From Methylibium sp035476815 (GTDB lineage Bacteria > Pseudomonadota > Gammaproteobacteria > Burkholderiales > Burkholderiaceae_C): a DNA stretch of 64,000 bases. Where the stretch lies: assembly GCA_035476815.1 (NCBI GenBank), contig DATILD010000034.1, positions 66,517 through 130,516 on the forward strand, written 5' to 3'. Shown piece after piece: positions 1 to 8,596 of the stretch (position 1 is its first letter; each line of letters starts with the position of its first letter). Below the pieces are notes generated by a model that did no database searches, was not told where the DNA came from, and saw only the letters and a list, made by a program, of their open reading frames with translations. The position numbers were made by a program, and so were the translations under genes.

Positions 1-486
1 GCGCTCGATCTGGCGCGGCAGCAGCAGCCGGCCGGCGGTGAGCCACTGGCGCTCGTGTTCCAGCAGGCTGTGCGCGATCTCGTGCGCCAGCACGAAGGCG
101 AGCGCCTCGTCGGACAGGCCGCGATCCTCGATCAGCGATTCCGAGACGAGCACCCGGCCGTCGGGCAGCGCGAACGCGTCCACGTCGTCGAGACGCACGA
201 CCGTCAGCGACCAGGGCAGTCGCGCGGCACGCGCGGTCTGGGTGCGCGCCTCGACCAGCAGCCGGTCGAAGATGCGCCGCAGACGCTCGCAGTGCAGCTC
301 GCAGCCGAGCCGCCCGTCGCGGGCGGCCCGTGCGACGGTGCCGGCGAGCGTGTCGGCGCTGGCACGTTCGACCTCGGCCGCGCTCCAGCCCAGGCCGACC
401 GGCTCGTCGGCCAGCGTCAGCGCCGCCGCGACGCCGCACGCCGCGGCCAGCGCGGCGGTGACGAGCGGTCGGAGCAGGGCGTGCAT
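1..486 (-). CDS. M48-family zinc metalloprotease, partial (C-terminal part outside window)
   Basis: 162 N-terminal residues are visible; the gene runs off the left edge. Residues 1-26 form a hydrophobic export signal with a Cys at 17 that could be a weak lipobox. The zinc-binding HExxH is HEIAH at residues 135-139, preceded by the segment SDEALAFVLA that is usual for M48 peptidases. The third zinc ligand (Glu) would lie beyond position 1. Inference: an exported or membrane-anchored peptidase facing the periplasm; the substrate cannot be told. It lies downstream of argG on the same strand, separated by a hairpin-rich spacer. Confidence 0.8.
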   Translation of the reverse strand, partial: MHALLRPLVTAALAAACGVAAALTLADEPVGLGWSAAEVERASADTLAGTVARAARDGRLGCELHCERLRRIFDRLLVEARTQTARAARLPWSLTVVRLDDVDAFALPDGRVLVSESLIEDRGLSDEALAFVLAHEIAHSLLEHERQWLTAGRLLLPRQIER

Positions 487-564
487 GACGGGCCTCCGAG
501 CCGGAGGCTACGCCGCATGACACCCCTGTGAAAGCCCCTGCAGCGCGGCAAAGGCGCCGCAGTT

Positions 565-650
565 CACGGCTCTCGAGGAAACGCCGGGCCGCCCCGAGTT
601 TCCTTGACCCCCGCGGGGGACGGGCTGGGCGCAGCCCGGCCCTGGGGGCG
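565..650. repeat. Hairpin-rich spacer (REP-like) downstream of argG
   Basis: The 165-bp gap between argG and the M48 gene holds two adjacent perfect palindromes. CCCCCGCGGGGG lies at 608-619. A 7-bp stem follows: CGGGCTG (621-627), loop GGCG, CAGCCCG (632-638). It resembles the other hairpin repeats of this window in its runs of C/G and in the string GGGGGCGCTCAGC, also found at 22072-22084. It may end argG transcription. No T-tract is present, so a simple intrinsic terminator is not shown. Confidence 0.45.
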
Positions 651-651
651 C

Positions 652-1992
652 TCAGCGGCCGCCGTCGTTCTTCAGCCGCGCCAGCGCCGCGCCGTCGCCC
701 AGCGACAGCAGGCCCGAGCGCGCGTACACGCCCAGCTTGTCGCGCGTGTCGACGATGTCGAGATTGCGCATCGTCAGCTGGCCGATGCGGTCGGCCGGCG
801 AGAACGGCGCGTTCTCGACCTTCTCCATGCTGAGCCGCTCGGGCGCGTAGGTGAGGTTGGGCGATGCGGTGTCCAGCAGCGAGTAGTCGTTGCCGCGCCG
901 CAGCTCCAGCGTCACCGTGCCGGTGACGGCGCGCGCCACCCAGCGTTGGGCCGCCTCGCGCAGCATGATGGCCTGCGGGTCGAACCAGCGGCCCTGGTAG
1001 AGCAGGCGTCCGAGCTTGCGGCCGTTGTCGCGGTACTGCTCGATCGTGTCCTCGTTGTGGATGCCGGTGACCAGCCGCTCGTAGGCGATGAACAGCAGCG
1101 CCAGGCCCGGGGCCTCGTAGATGCCGCGGCTCTTGGCCTCGATGATGCGGTTCTCGATCTGGTCGCTCATGCCCAGGCCGTGGCGGCCGCCGATGCGGTT
1201 GGCCTCGAGCATCAGTTCCACCGGGTCGGCGTACTCGACGCCGTTCAGCGCCACCGGCCGGCCCTCGTCGAAGCGCACCGAGACCTCTTCTCGGGCGACC
1301 GAGACCTCGTCGCGCCAGAAGGCCACGCCCATGATCGGGTTGACGATGCGGATCCCGCTGGACAGGTGCTCCAGGTCCTTGGCCTCGTGCGTGGCGCCGA
1401 GCAGGTTGGAGTCGGTCGAGTAGGCCTTCTCGGCGCTCATCTTGTAGCCGAAGCCGGCCTTGGTCATGAAGGCGCTCATCTCGGCGCGGCCGCCAAGCTC
1501 GTCGATGAAGGCCTGGTCCAGCCAGGGCTTGTAGATCTTCAGCGCCGGGTTGGTGAGCAGCCCGTAGCGGTAGAAGCGCTCGATGTCGTTGCCCTTGAAG
1601 GTGCTGCCGTCGCCCCAGACATGGACGTCGTCCTCCTGCATCGCCGCGACCAGCATCGTGCCGGTGACGGCGCGGCCGATCGGCGTGGTGTTGAAGTAGG
1701 TCACGCCGGCGGTGCTGATGTGGAAGGCGCCGGCCTGCAGCGCGGCGATGCCCTCGGCCACCAGCTGGGCGCGGCAGTCGATCAACCGCGCCTGCTCGGC
1801 GCCGTAGAGCAGCGCCTTGCGCGGGATCTCGTCGTAGTCGGGCTCGTCGGGCTGGCCGAGGTGGGCGGTGTAGGCATAGGGCGTGGCGCCCTTCAACTTC
1901 ATCCAGTGCAACGCGGCGCTGGTGTCCAGGCCGCCGGAGAAGGCGATGCCGACCTTCTGGCCGGTGGGGAGGTGCTGGAGGATGGTTGCCAT
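652..1992 (-). CDS. argG: Argininosuccinate synthase
   Basis: Joins citrulline and aspartate with ATP to make argininosuccinate, the penultimate step of arginine synthesis, in the cytosol. The 446-residue length matches the long, E. coli-type ArgG. The N-terminal PP-loop SGGLDTS is at residues 19-25, and motifs around YTAHLGQPDEPDYDEIP and the citrulline-binding part follow the family order. The start ATG (MATILQHLPTGQ) gives the usual N-terminus; the frame stays open further upstream, but that part has no similarity to the family and runs antisense to the YdeI-like gene. argF and argD lie 7 kb away on the same strand, so the arginine genes here are clustered but not one operon. Confidence 0.97.
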   Translation of the reverse strand: MATILQHLPTGQKVGIAFSGGLDTSAALHWMKLKGATPYAYTAHLGQPDEPDYDEIPRKALLYGAEQARLIDCRAQLVAEGIAALQAGAFHISTAGVTYFNTTPIGRAVTGTMLVAAMQEDDVHVWGDGSTFKGNDIERFYRYGLLTNPALKIYKPWLDQAFIDELGGRAEMSAFMTKAGFGYKMSAEKAYSTDSNLLGATHEAKDLEHLSSGIRIVNPIMGVAFWRDEVSVAREEVSVRFDEGRPVALNGVEYADPVELMLEANRIGGRHGLGMSDQIENRIIEAKSRGIYEAPGLALLFIAYERLVTGIHNEDTIEQYRDNGRKLGRLLYQGRWFDPQAIMLREAAQRWVARAVTGTVTLELRRGNDYSLLDTASPNLTYAPERLSMEKVENAPFSPADRIGQLTMRNLDIVDTRDKLGVYARSGLLSLGDGAALARLKNDGGR

Positions 1993-2046
1993 GGTCTGGA
2001 AGTGAGAGCGGTGCGCGGGCGGGCGCCAACCCGCTATTCTCGCCGC

Positions 2047-2430
2047 ATGCCCGGAGACACCCTGCCGCCCCACGCCGTCGAGGCCGCCGACCGCAAGGCC
2101 TGGCGGCGCTGGCTCGCCAAACACCACACCCAGGCCAACGGCGTGTGGCTGGTGATGGCCCGCAGGGACAGCGACTACGACGCGCCGAACGTCGACGAGG
2201 CGATCGACGAGGCGCTGTGCTTCGGTTGGGTGCAGAGCAAGGAGGGGCGCTTCGACGACCGCCGCTCGCTGCTGTGGTTCGCGCCGCGCAAGCCCAAGAG
2301 CGCGTGGTCCGGTCCGACGCAGCGCCGCATCGAGGCGCTGGAGGCGGCCGGCCTGATGCACGAGAGCGGGCAGGCCAAGGTCGACGAGGCGCGTCGCCAC
2401 GGGCTGTGGCACAAGCCCGACGCGGCCTAG
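2047..2430 (+). CDS. YdeI/OmpD-associated family protein, short form
   Basis: 127 residues, divergent from argG with 54 bp between starts. It carries the characteristic N-terminal block of the YdeI family: WLAKHHTQANGVWLVMARR, DEALCFGWVQS, then the RKPKSAWS stretch. Full-length family members are usually near 190-200 residues with a C-terminal OmdA domain. That part is missing here, and the ORF ends at GLWHKPDAA, so this is a single-domain version or a truncated copy. The molecular function of the family is not established beyond stress and bacteriocin-resistance associations. Confidence 0.8.
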   Translation: MPGDTLPPHAVEAADRKAWRRWLAKHHTQANGVWLVMARRDSDYDAPNVDEAIDEALCFGWVQSKEGRFDDRRSLLWFAPRKPKSAWSGPTQRRIEALEAAGLMHESGQAKVDEARRHGLWHKPDAA

Positions 2431-2489
2431 GTGCTGGAGCGGCCGGCCTGGCGGCAACGCAGACCGCTCGCAGACCGACTCCTGAACGG

Positions 2490-2513
2490 CCAAGGGCGCC
2501 GAAGCGCCCTTGG
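2490..2513. terminator. Bidirectional hairpin between ydeI-like gene and subtilisin gene
   Basis: Perfect 10-bp stem (CCAAGGGCGC / GCGCCCTTGG) with a 4-base loop CGAA, placed between two convergent genes that end at 2430 (+) and 2535 (-). There is no clear T-run on either side, so efficiency is uncertain. Confidence 0.6.
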
Positions 2514-2534
2514 ATCATGATGGCGTGAGCGGCC

Positions 2535-4106
2535 TCAGTTCGCGCAACCCAGCGTGCTGATGCGGTCGTGTGCCGCCTTGGCCCGCACCAGGCCATGGCC
2601 GAACCGGGTGTCGCGGCCGGCCGTGCCCAGGTCCTCGGCGCTCTTGGCGAGCGTGCTGCGGATCTGCGCCGCCGTGCAGTTGGTGTGCAGGCTCCAGACC
2701 AGCGCCGCGACCGCCGACACATGCGGCGTCGCCATCGACGTGCCGTCGAAGTAGGCGTAGTTGCTGGCCGTGACGGACACGGTGGCCGACTGGCCGAACT
2801 GGGCGCGCAGGGCCGTGCCCTCGGTGTCGGAGGCCGTCACCGACGGGATCGTCGTCACCGTCGTTCCCAGCGTGCCGCCGAAGCTGCCCGCGACATTGTT
2901 GTAGACCACCGCACCGACGCCGCCGCTGGCCTGGCAGTTGGCGACCTTGGTCGCGAAGTCGTAGGTGCCGCGCTGGATCAGGCAGACCCGGCCGGTCATC
3001 GAGCCGGCCGTTGCGCTGCCGCCGAGGCCGAAGTCGGCCAGCGTGCCGCTGCGGCTCAGCTTGGGCGAGCCTTCCATGTCGCCGGGGGCATAGGCCGTGC
3101 CGCCCACGGTCAGCGCGGAGCTGGAGCCGGTGCCCATCGGCACCGTCGACAGCACCGCGACGCCCGGCGCCGCGATCTCGACGTCCGAGTTGTACTGGGA
3201 GAATGTCGCCCAGGCCTTGTTCTCGTCGAGCGCGGCGACCGACATCACGCTGGCGTAGCCGGCCGGGTAGGAGACGCGCTTGTTGCCGTCGTTGCCGGCC
3301 GCCGCGATCGGCAGGATGCCGGCGCTGTAGATCTGCGCGAAGGTGGTCTCCTCGGCGCGCACCTTGACCGAGCCGCCGAGCGACATGCTGATGACGTTGG
3401 CGCCGTAGGTCCGGCACTGGTTGGCCGCGCTGGCCAGCGACGACGAATAGGCCCAGCCGTCGGCCCCGAACACCTTGACGATGTGCAGCAGCAGCTTCTT
3501 GTTCGGGTTGACGCCGACGACGCCGGTGCCGGCGTTGTTGATCGCCGCGATCGTGCCGGCGACGTGGGTGCCGTGGTGGTTCTCGTCGGTGAACCAGTTG
3601 CCGGTGCCGCTGTCGTAGAGGCCGGCGACCGGGTTGCCGGCCAGGTCCTCATGGGCGTTGTCGTAGCCCGAGTCGATGATGCAGACCTTGCGGTTGCCGG
3701 CCGCCGCATCGGAGACCTGGTCGGCCTGGACCATCTGGATGCCGTAGGGCACGAGCTGTCCGGTGGCATAGGGCGTACCGGTCGACGGCGTGGTCAGGGC
3801 CAGCGGGTAGCGCTTCGCGTCCTCCTCGACATAGGCGATGTTCGGGTTGCGCGCGAGCCCGGCCAGCGCCCGGCTCGGCACCTCGATGGCCATCGCGTTC
3901 GCCCAGTCGAGCTCGACCTTGACGCTGCCGCGCGCGGCAGCGACGGCCTGCCGTCCCGCGGCCGCGGCGCCGGGCTTGAACGCGACGATGACGCGCGTCG
4001 TGTCGGGGGCGGCCGTGGCCGTGCCGGCGGCGCCGACGGTGACCAGGGCGGCGCCGAGGCTGGCCAGCCGGCGCAGGAGGGAGGAGGCGGTGCGTTGCGT
4101 GGGCAT
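2535..4106 (-). CDS. Secreted subtilisin-like serine protease (S8) with PA domain
   Basis: 523 residues, extracellular endopeptidase. Domains in order: signal peptide (about 1-32, ending TATAA), an I9-type inhibitor propeptide (about 35-105, beginning TTRVIVAFKPG), then the S8 catalytic domain. The triad is visible: D145 in IDSGYD, H178 in HHGTH, S457 in GTSMATP. The oxyanion Asn is in AAGNDGN. A protease-associated (PA) insert (about 340-430) lies between His and Ser, as in many S8 proteases. The chosen ATG has a good ribosome site (GAAGGACGAG) 7-8 bases upstream. The next minus-strand gene upstream is kynA, 150 bp away, and the two look unrelated. Confidence 0.93.
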   Translation of the reverse strand: MPTQRTASSLLRRLASLGAALVTVGAAGTATAAPDTTRVIVAFKPGAAAAGRQAVAAARGSVKVELDWANAMAIEVPSRALAGLARNPNIAYVEEDAKRYPLALTTPSTGTPYATGQLVPYGIQMVQADQVSDAAAGNRKVCIIDSGYDNAHEDLAGNPVAGLYDSGTGNWFTDENHHGTHVAGTIAAINNAGTGVVGVNPNKKLLLHIVKVFGADGWAYSSSLASAANQCRTYGANVISMSLGGSVKVRAEETTFAQIYSAGILPIAAAGNDGNKRVSYPAGYASVMSVAALDENKAWATFSQYNSDVEIAAPGVAVLSTVPMGTGSSSALTVGGTAYAPGDMEGSPKLSRSGTLADFGLGGSATAGSMTGRVCLIQRGTYDFATKVANCQASGGVGAVVYNNVAGSFGGTLGTTVTTIPSVTASDTEGTALRAQFGQSATVSVTASNYAYFDGTSMATPHVSAVAALVWSLHTNCTAAQIRSTLAKSAEDLGTAGRDTRFGHGLVRAKAAHDRISTLGCAN

Positions 4107-4258
4107 GAAGCTCGTCCTTCGTGGGGTGGGTCGGAATCGGCCGTCGGGCGGGTCGCCGTCGGGCTGGCGGCAGCCTAACCGGGCTCGCGTCCGCCGACAT
4201 CGGCACAACTGACAGGATGCCGTCGTGGCGGCCCCCGACTCCGGGGGAGCCCGTTCTG

Positions 4259-5098
4259 CTAGAGACTGGTGCGCAAGCTCCAGATCTCCGGGAACAGCAC
4301 CACGTCGAGCATCTTGCGCAGGTAGCTGACGCCGCCGGTGCCGCCGGTGCCGCGCTTGAAGCCGATCACGCGCTCCACCGTCGTGACGTGGCGGAAGCGC
4401 CACAGGCGGAACGCGTCCTCGAGGTCGGTCAGCTCCTCGGCGAGCTGGTACAGGTCCCAATGCGCCGACGGGGTGCGGTAGACCTGCAGCCAGGCGGCCT
4501 CGACCCCGGGGTGAGGCGCATAGGGCTGGGTCCAGTCGCGCTCCAGCCGTTCGGCCGGCAGCGGCAGGCCGCGGCGGGCGAGCAGGCGCAGCGCCTCGTC
4601 GTAGAGCGAGGGCGAGCGCCACGCGGCCTCGACCTCGGCCAGCCGCGCGGGCGCATGGGCATGCGGCTGCAGCATCGCGGCGTTCTTGTTGCCGAGCGCG
4701 AACTCGATGCGGCGGTACTGCCAGCTCTGGAAGCCGCTGCTGCTGTGCAGGTAGGGGCGCAGCGCCGAGTATTCGGGTGGCGTCATCGTCGCCAGCACGT
4801 CCCAGGCATGGACGAGCTGTTCCATGATCCTGCTGACGCGCGCCAGCATCTTGAAGGCCGGCGGCAACTCGTCGGCGGCGATGGCGCGGGTCGCGGCATG
4901 CAGCTCGTGCAGCATCAGCTTCATCCACAGCTCGCTGGTCTGGTGCTGCACGATGAAGAGCATCTCGTCGTGCGCCGGCGACAGCGGCTTCTGCGACGCG
5001 AGCAGCACGTCGAGCTGCAGGTAGTCGCCGTAGCTCATCTCCTGCGAGAGGTCGAGCCTGGCGCCTTCGTCGCGCACGATGTCTTCGGGCTTGCTCAT
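4259..5098 (-). CDS. kynA: Tryptophan 2,3-dioxygenase
   Basis: Heme enzyme that opens the indole ring of L-tryptophan to give N-formylkynurenine, the first step of the kynurenine pathway. It has 279 residues, the normal bacterial length. Family blocks are intact: MSYGDYLQLD, the distal pocket HQTSELWMKLMLHE, SSGFQSWQYR, and the proximal heme histidine in FRHVTTVERVIGFK followed by GTGGTGG. The start overlaps the stop of kynU by ATGA, which implies translational coupling. It is the last gene of the order kynB-kynU-kynA. Confidence 0.97.
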   Translation of the reverse strand: MSKPEDIVRDEGARLDLSQEMSYGDYLQLDVLLASQKPLSPAHDEMLFIVQHQTSELWMKLMLHELHAATRAIAADELPPAFKMLARVSRIMEQLVHAWDVLATMTPPEYSALRPYLHSSSGFQSWQYRRIEFALGNKNAAMLQPHAHAPARLAEVEAAWRSPSLYDEALRLLARRGLPLPAERLERDWTQPYAPHPGVEAAWLQVYRTPSAHWDLYQLAEELTDLEDAFRLWRFRHVTTVERVIGFKRGTGGTGGVSYLRKMLDVVLFPEIWSLRTSL

Positions 5099-6360
5099 GT
5101 GACGGCGAGTCTGCGCTGGAACTCGGGGCGACGCCACTCGCTGCGGTCGAGCACCTGGCGCAGCTGCTCGACCGCATCCCAGACATCGGCATGGCGTGTG
5201 TACAGCGGCGCGACGCCGAAGCGCAGCACATCCGGCGCGCGGAAGTCGCCGACCACGCTGCGCGCGATCAGCGCCTGGATCACCGCATAGCCGGCCTCCG
5301 GGTGGCTGAAGCAGACCTGGCTGCCGCGCTGCGCCGCATCGCGTGGCGAGGCGAGCGCGAGGCCGTGGCCGGCGCAACGCGACTCGACCAGCGCGATGAA
5401 CAGCTCGCACAAGGCGATCGACTTGGTCCGCAGCGCCTGCATGCCGCCGTGCGGCTCGGCCGCCAGCAACGTGTCGACGCCCGCATCGAGCGCCGCCAGC
5501 GCCAGCACCGGCGGCGTGCCGCACAGGAAGCGCGCGATGCCCGGCGCCGGCGCGTAGCCGGGCGTGAAGTCGAACGGTGCCGCATGGCCCATCCAGCCCG
5601 CCAGCGGTTGCCGCGCCCGCTCGGCGTGGCGCGGATGCGCCCACACGAAGGCCGGCGCGCCCGGGCCGCCGTTCAGGTACTTGTAGCCGCAGCCGACGGC
5701 GAAGTCGGCGCCGCTGCCGTGCAGGTCCACCGGCAGCGCACCGGCCGAGTGGGCGAGGTCCCAGACCGTCAGCGCCCCGGCGGCGCGGGCCCCGGCGGTC
5801 AGGGCGGCCATGTCGTGCAGCCGGCCGCTGCGGTAGTTCACCTGGGTCAGCAGCAGGACGGCACCGCGCTCGTCGAGCGCCTGGGGCAGCGCATCGGCTT
5901 CGACGAGGCGCAGTTCCAGCCCTTGCTCGCGCGCGATCGCCTCGGCGATGTAGAGGTCGGTCGGGAAGTTGCTGCGCTCGGAGACGATGACGCGGCGCTG
6001 CGGCGCGTCGGCCCGGGCGATCGCGAGTGCGGCGCTCAGCGCCTTGTAGAGGTTCACCGAGGTCGAGTCCGCGGCCACCAGTTCGCCCGGCGCGGCGCCG
6101 ACCAGCCGCGCGATCTTGTCGCCGACGCGCTGCGGCAGCGCCATCCAGCCGGCGGTGTTCCAGCTGACGACGAGCCCGCGTCCCCATTCGTCGCGCACCA
6201 CCCCGGCCACGCGGCCGGCCGTGGCCCGCGGCAGCGGCCCGAGCGAGTTGCCGTCGAGGTAGATCAGCCCCTCGGGCAGGTCGAACAGCGCACGCAGCGC
6301 CGCCAGCGGGTCGGCGCGGTCGAGGGCGAGGCAGTCGTCGCGGCTCGCCGGCATGCCCAT
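5095..6360 (-). CDS. kynU: Kynureninase
   Basis: PLP enzyme that cleaves kynurenine to anthranilate and alanine. 421 residues. The PLP lysine is K227 in GCGYKYLNGGPGAP. SNFPTDLYIA, the VNYRSGRLHD block and WDLAHSAGALPVDL are typical of KynU. Two in-frame ATGs (MGMP) open the gene; the first is 2 bases after the kynB stop. The 3' end overlaps kynA. Together with kynB and kynA it converts tryptophan to anthranilate. Confidence 0.97.
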   Translation of the reverse strand: MGMPASRDDCLALDRADPLAALRALFDLPEGLIYLDGNSLGPLPRATAGRVAGVVRDEWGRGLVVSWNTAGWMALPQRVGDKIARLVGAAPGELVAADSTSVNLYKALSAALAIARADAPQRRVIVSERSNFPTDLYIAEAIAREQGLELRLVEADALPQALDERGAVLLLTQVNYRSGRLHDMAALTAGARAAGALTVWDLAHSAGALPVDLHGSGADFAVGCGYKYLNGGPGAPAFVWAHPRHAERARQPLAGWMGHAAPFDFTPGYAPAPGIARFLCGTPPVLALAALDAGVDTLLAAEPHGGMQALRTKSIALCELFIALVESRCAGHGLALASPRDAAQRGSQVCFSHPEAGYAVIQALIARSVVGDFRAPDVLRFGVAPLYTRHADVWDAVEQLRQVLDRSEWRRPEFQRRLAVT

Positions 6361-6362
6361 CG

Positions 6363-7100
6363 TCACAGGTCCAGCGAGCGGCTGTAGTCGAAGGGGGTGT
6401 CGACGAAGGCCGGGTCGTCCGGTGCCGGCAGCGCCGCGCGGGCGCGCGGATCGGGTTGCAGCTCGCGCAGCACCGCACGCACCGGGCTGGCGTCGGCGGT
6501 CATCCACTTCAGCGGCAGCGCGATCAGCTCGTAGTCGCCCTCGGCGACCTGGTCGAGCACCAGGTTTTCCAGCACGCGCAGCGCGCGGCGGCGCGCCACC
6601 TGGTGGCTGTCGAGCGTCTTGCTCGACGCCGGGTCGATGCTGGCGGTGTCGATACCGATCAGCTGCACGCCGAGGTCGGCCAGCCGTTCCAGCGTCTCGG
6701 GCGCGAAGGCCGCGAGCTCGGGGTCGAAGCGGTCGATCGGCGCATGCTCGTAGGTGCGCACCAGCACCCGGGGCGGCAGGCTGGCGTCGATGCGGTGGGC
6801 GACATGGGCCCAGCGCACCAGCCGCTCGCCATGGCCGATGCTGCGCATGCCCCAGGCGTGGATCACGCGGCAGGGACCGAGGTAGGGAAACAGGTCGAGC
6901 GCGCCGACGCCGACGCCCGCGGAGTCGTAGTGCAAAGGCGCGTCCGCATGCGCGCCGACATGCGGGCTGCAGGTGATCGCGCTGACGTTGACCGGGCTGC
7001 CCGGCCCGAGCTTCATCGTCCACTGCTGGCGATAGGCGGTGTCGCCGGGGAAGACCGGCGCATGCGCATCGACGGGCGGGGAGATGTCCCAGAGCTTCAT
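6363..7100 (-). CDS. kynB: Kynurenine formamidase (arylformamidase)
   Basis: Hydrolyses N-formylkynurenine to kynurenine and formate. 245 residues of the metal-dependent cyclase family, with the metal-binding block HVGAHADAPLH (the family pattern is HxGTHxDxPxH; here T is replaced by A). It starts MKLWDISPPVDAHAPVFPGD, the standard KynB start. The C-terminus is about 30 residues longer than usual KynB, rich in Pro/Arg/Ala before a conserved-looking FVDTPFDYS end. First gene of the kyn operon. The formate it releases could feed the formate dehydrogenase genes elsewhere in the window, which is inference only. Confidence 0.95.
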   Translation of the reverse strand: MKLWDISPPVDAHAPVFPGDTAYRQQWTMKLGPGSPVNVSAITCSPHVGAHADAPLHYDSAGVGVGALDLFPYLGPCRVIHAWGMRSIGHGERLVRWAHVAHRIDASLPPRVLVRTYEHAPIDRFDPELAAFAPETLERLADLGVQLIGIDTASIDPASSKTLDSHQVARRRALRVLENLVLDQVAEGDYELIALPLKWMTADASPVRAVLRELQPDPRARAALPAPDDPAFVDTPFDYSRSLDL

Positions 7101-7153
7101 GATGTCCTGCCCGCGTTTGTAGCACCGTCGTGGCCGCGGTGCCGGAACCGGCG

Positions 7154-8596
7154 TCAGCCCGCGCGGGCCGCCGGGTCGCGCACCACCGTCACGCTGCAGG
7201 GCGACTCGGCCACCACCTGCGCCGACACGCTGCCGAGGTAGCGGCGCAGCGGCGAGGCGCTGCGCGCGCCCATCAGCACATGGTCGACTTCGTTGCGTCG
7301 GGCGAAGTCGACGATCGCGGCGGCCGGGTCCGGCGCCTCCAGCACGTGGAAGGTCACGCGTCCGGCGCGGGCGGGACCGTCGAGGCCGAGTGCCTGTTGC
7401 AGCGGGCGCGCCCAATGCTTGAGCGCGACCAGCTGCTGGACGTGCCGGCTGCGCCCCTCGGCGTCGAGCAGCTCGTCCATGCCGATGCGGGCCGTCTTCA
7501 TCACGCCAACACAGGCCAGCCGCGCGCCGGCCTCGGCCTGCAGGAAGTGCCGGACGGTCTGCCGCAGCGCGTCGAGCAGCTCGGGCGTGCCGCTGACGTC
7601 GACGGCCGCCATCAGGATGGCGTGGCGCGGCAGGGCCGCGCTCGCGCCGCCCGGTCCGAGCGGCTCGGCACCGAGCGACGCGATCCAGCGCCGCAGGACC
7701 TTCAGGCGGCCGGCGCGGCCGAGCCGCGTCGCACGTGCCGTCAGAGCCACCTGCTGGGGATGCAGCAGGTCGAAGGCGAGCCGGCCGGCGGTCTCGTGGC
7801 GCTGCTCGGCTCGCGGCTCGAGGCAGCGCAGGATGATTTCCTGCAGCCAGGGCGGGCACGCGGGGCGCAGCGCACGCGGCGGGATCGGCTCGCGGTACAG
7901 CCGTTGGCGCAGGCCGGCCACCGAGGTCGGCTGGCCGAAGGGCCGCTCGCCGGTGGCGAGGTGGTAGAGCATCACGCCGAGCGCGTAGAGGTCGCTGCGG
8001 GGCTCGCTGCGCACGAACTGGATCTGCTCCGGCGACATGTAGGGGCCGGTGCCCATCGGCAGCGTGAACTCCTCGTCGAGCAGGTCGGGCAGATGGTCGT
8101 GCCGCGCCAGGCCGTAGTCGACCAGCACGGCCTCGGTCTCGCGGCCGTCGGCCGTGTGGCGGAACAGGATGTTGCTCGGCTTCACGTCGAGGTGGATCAC
8201 GTGCTGGCGGTGCAGCTCGTGGAGCGCGGCTGCGACCTTCGCACCGATCGCGGCCACCTCGTCGGCCGGCAGCGGCGCGCGGTCGAGCCGCGGCCTCAGG
8301 GACTCGCCGGCGAGGTGCTCCATCACCAGATAGGGCTGGCCGGTGAAGTCGCCCTGCGCGACATAGGCGGGCACATGCGGGCCATGCAGCCGTGGCAGGA
8401 TCATCTGCTCGACCTCGAAGCCGACGATGGTCGCCGGGTCCTCGCCACCCTTGATGCGCGGCACCTTCATCAGCAGCGGCATCGCGTGGCCTGGATGGCT
8501 GACGCGCCACAGGTGGGCCATGCCGCCCTGGTGCAGGTAGTCCTCGAGGCGGAAGCCGTCGATCGTGTCGCCAACCTGCAGCGCGCGCGGGCTCAT
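7154..8596 (-). CDS. Serine/threonine protein kinase fused to a universal stress protein domain
   Basis: 480 residues. N-terminal Hanks-type kinase (about 8-280): glycine loop LHQGGMAHLW, ATP lysine in LLMKVPR, catalytic loop HLDVKPSNIL (Asp 137; HLD instead of HRD), DYGLA in place of DFG, and APE-like SPEQ. C-terminal universal stress protein fold (about 335-478): AILMAAVDVSG at its start and VDHVLMGARSAS plus a terminal SVTVVRDP, as in ATP-binding USP domains. No membrane segment lies between them, so it is probably cytosolic. The start overlaps the stop of the phosphoesterase gene upstream by ATGA. Kinase-USP fusions are known in proteobacteria; the substrate is unknown. Confidence 0.88.
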   Translation of the reverse strand: MSPRALQVGDTIDGFRLEDYLHQGGMAHLWRVSHPGHAMPLLMKVPRIKGGEDPATIVGFEVEQMILPRLHGPHVPAYVAQGDFTGQPYLVMEHLAGESLRPRLDRAPLPADEVAAIGAKVAAALHELHRQHVIHLDVKPSNILFRHTADGRETEAVLVDYGLARHDHLPDLLDEEFTLPMGTGPYMSPEQIQFVRSEPRSDLYALGVMLYHLATGERPFGQPTSVAGLRQRLYREPIPPRALRPACPPWLQEIILRCLEPRAEQRHETAGRLAFDLLHPQQVALTARATRLGRAGRLKVLRRWIASLGAEPLGPGGASAALPRHAILMAAVDVSGTPELLDALRQTVRHFLQAEAGARLACVGVMKTARIGMDELLDAEGRSRHVQQLVALKHWARPLQQALGLDGPARAGRVTFHVLEAPDPAAAIVDFARRNEVDHVLMGARSASPLRRYLGSVSAQVVAESPCSVTVVRDPAARAG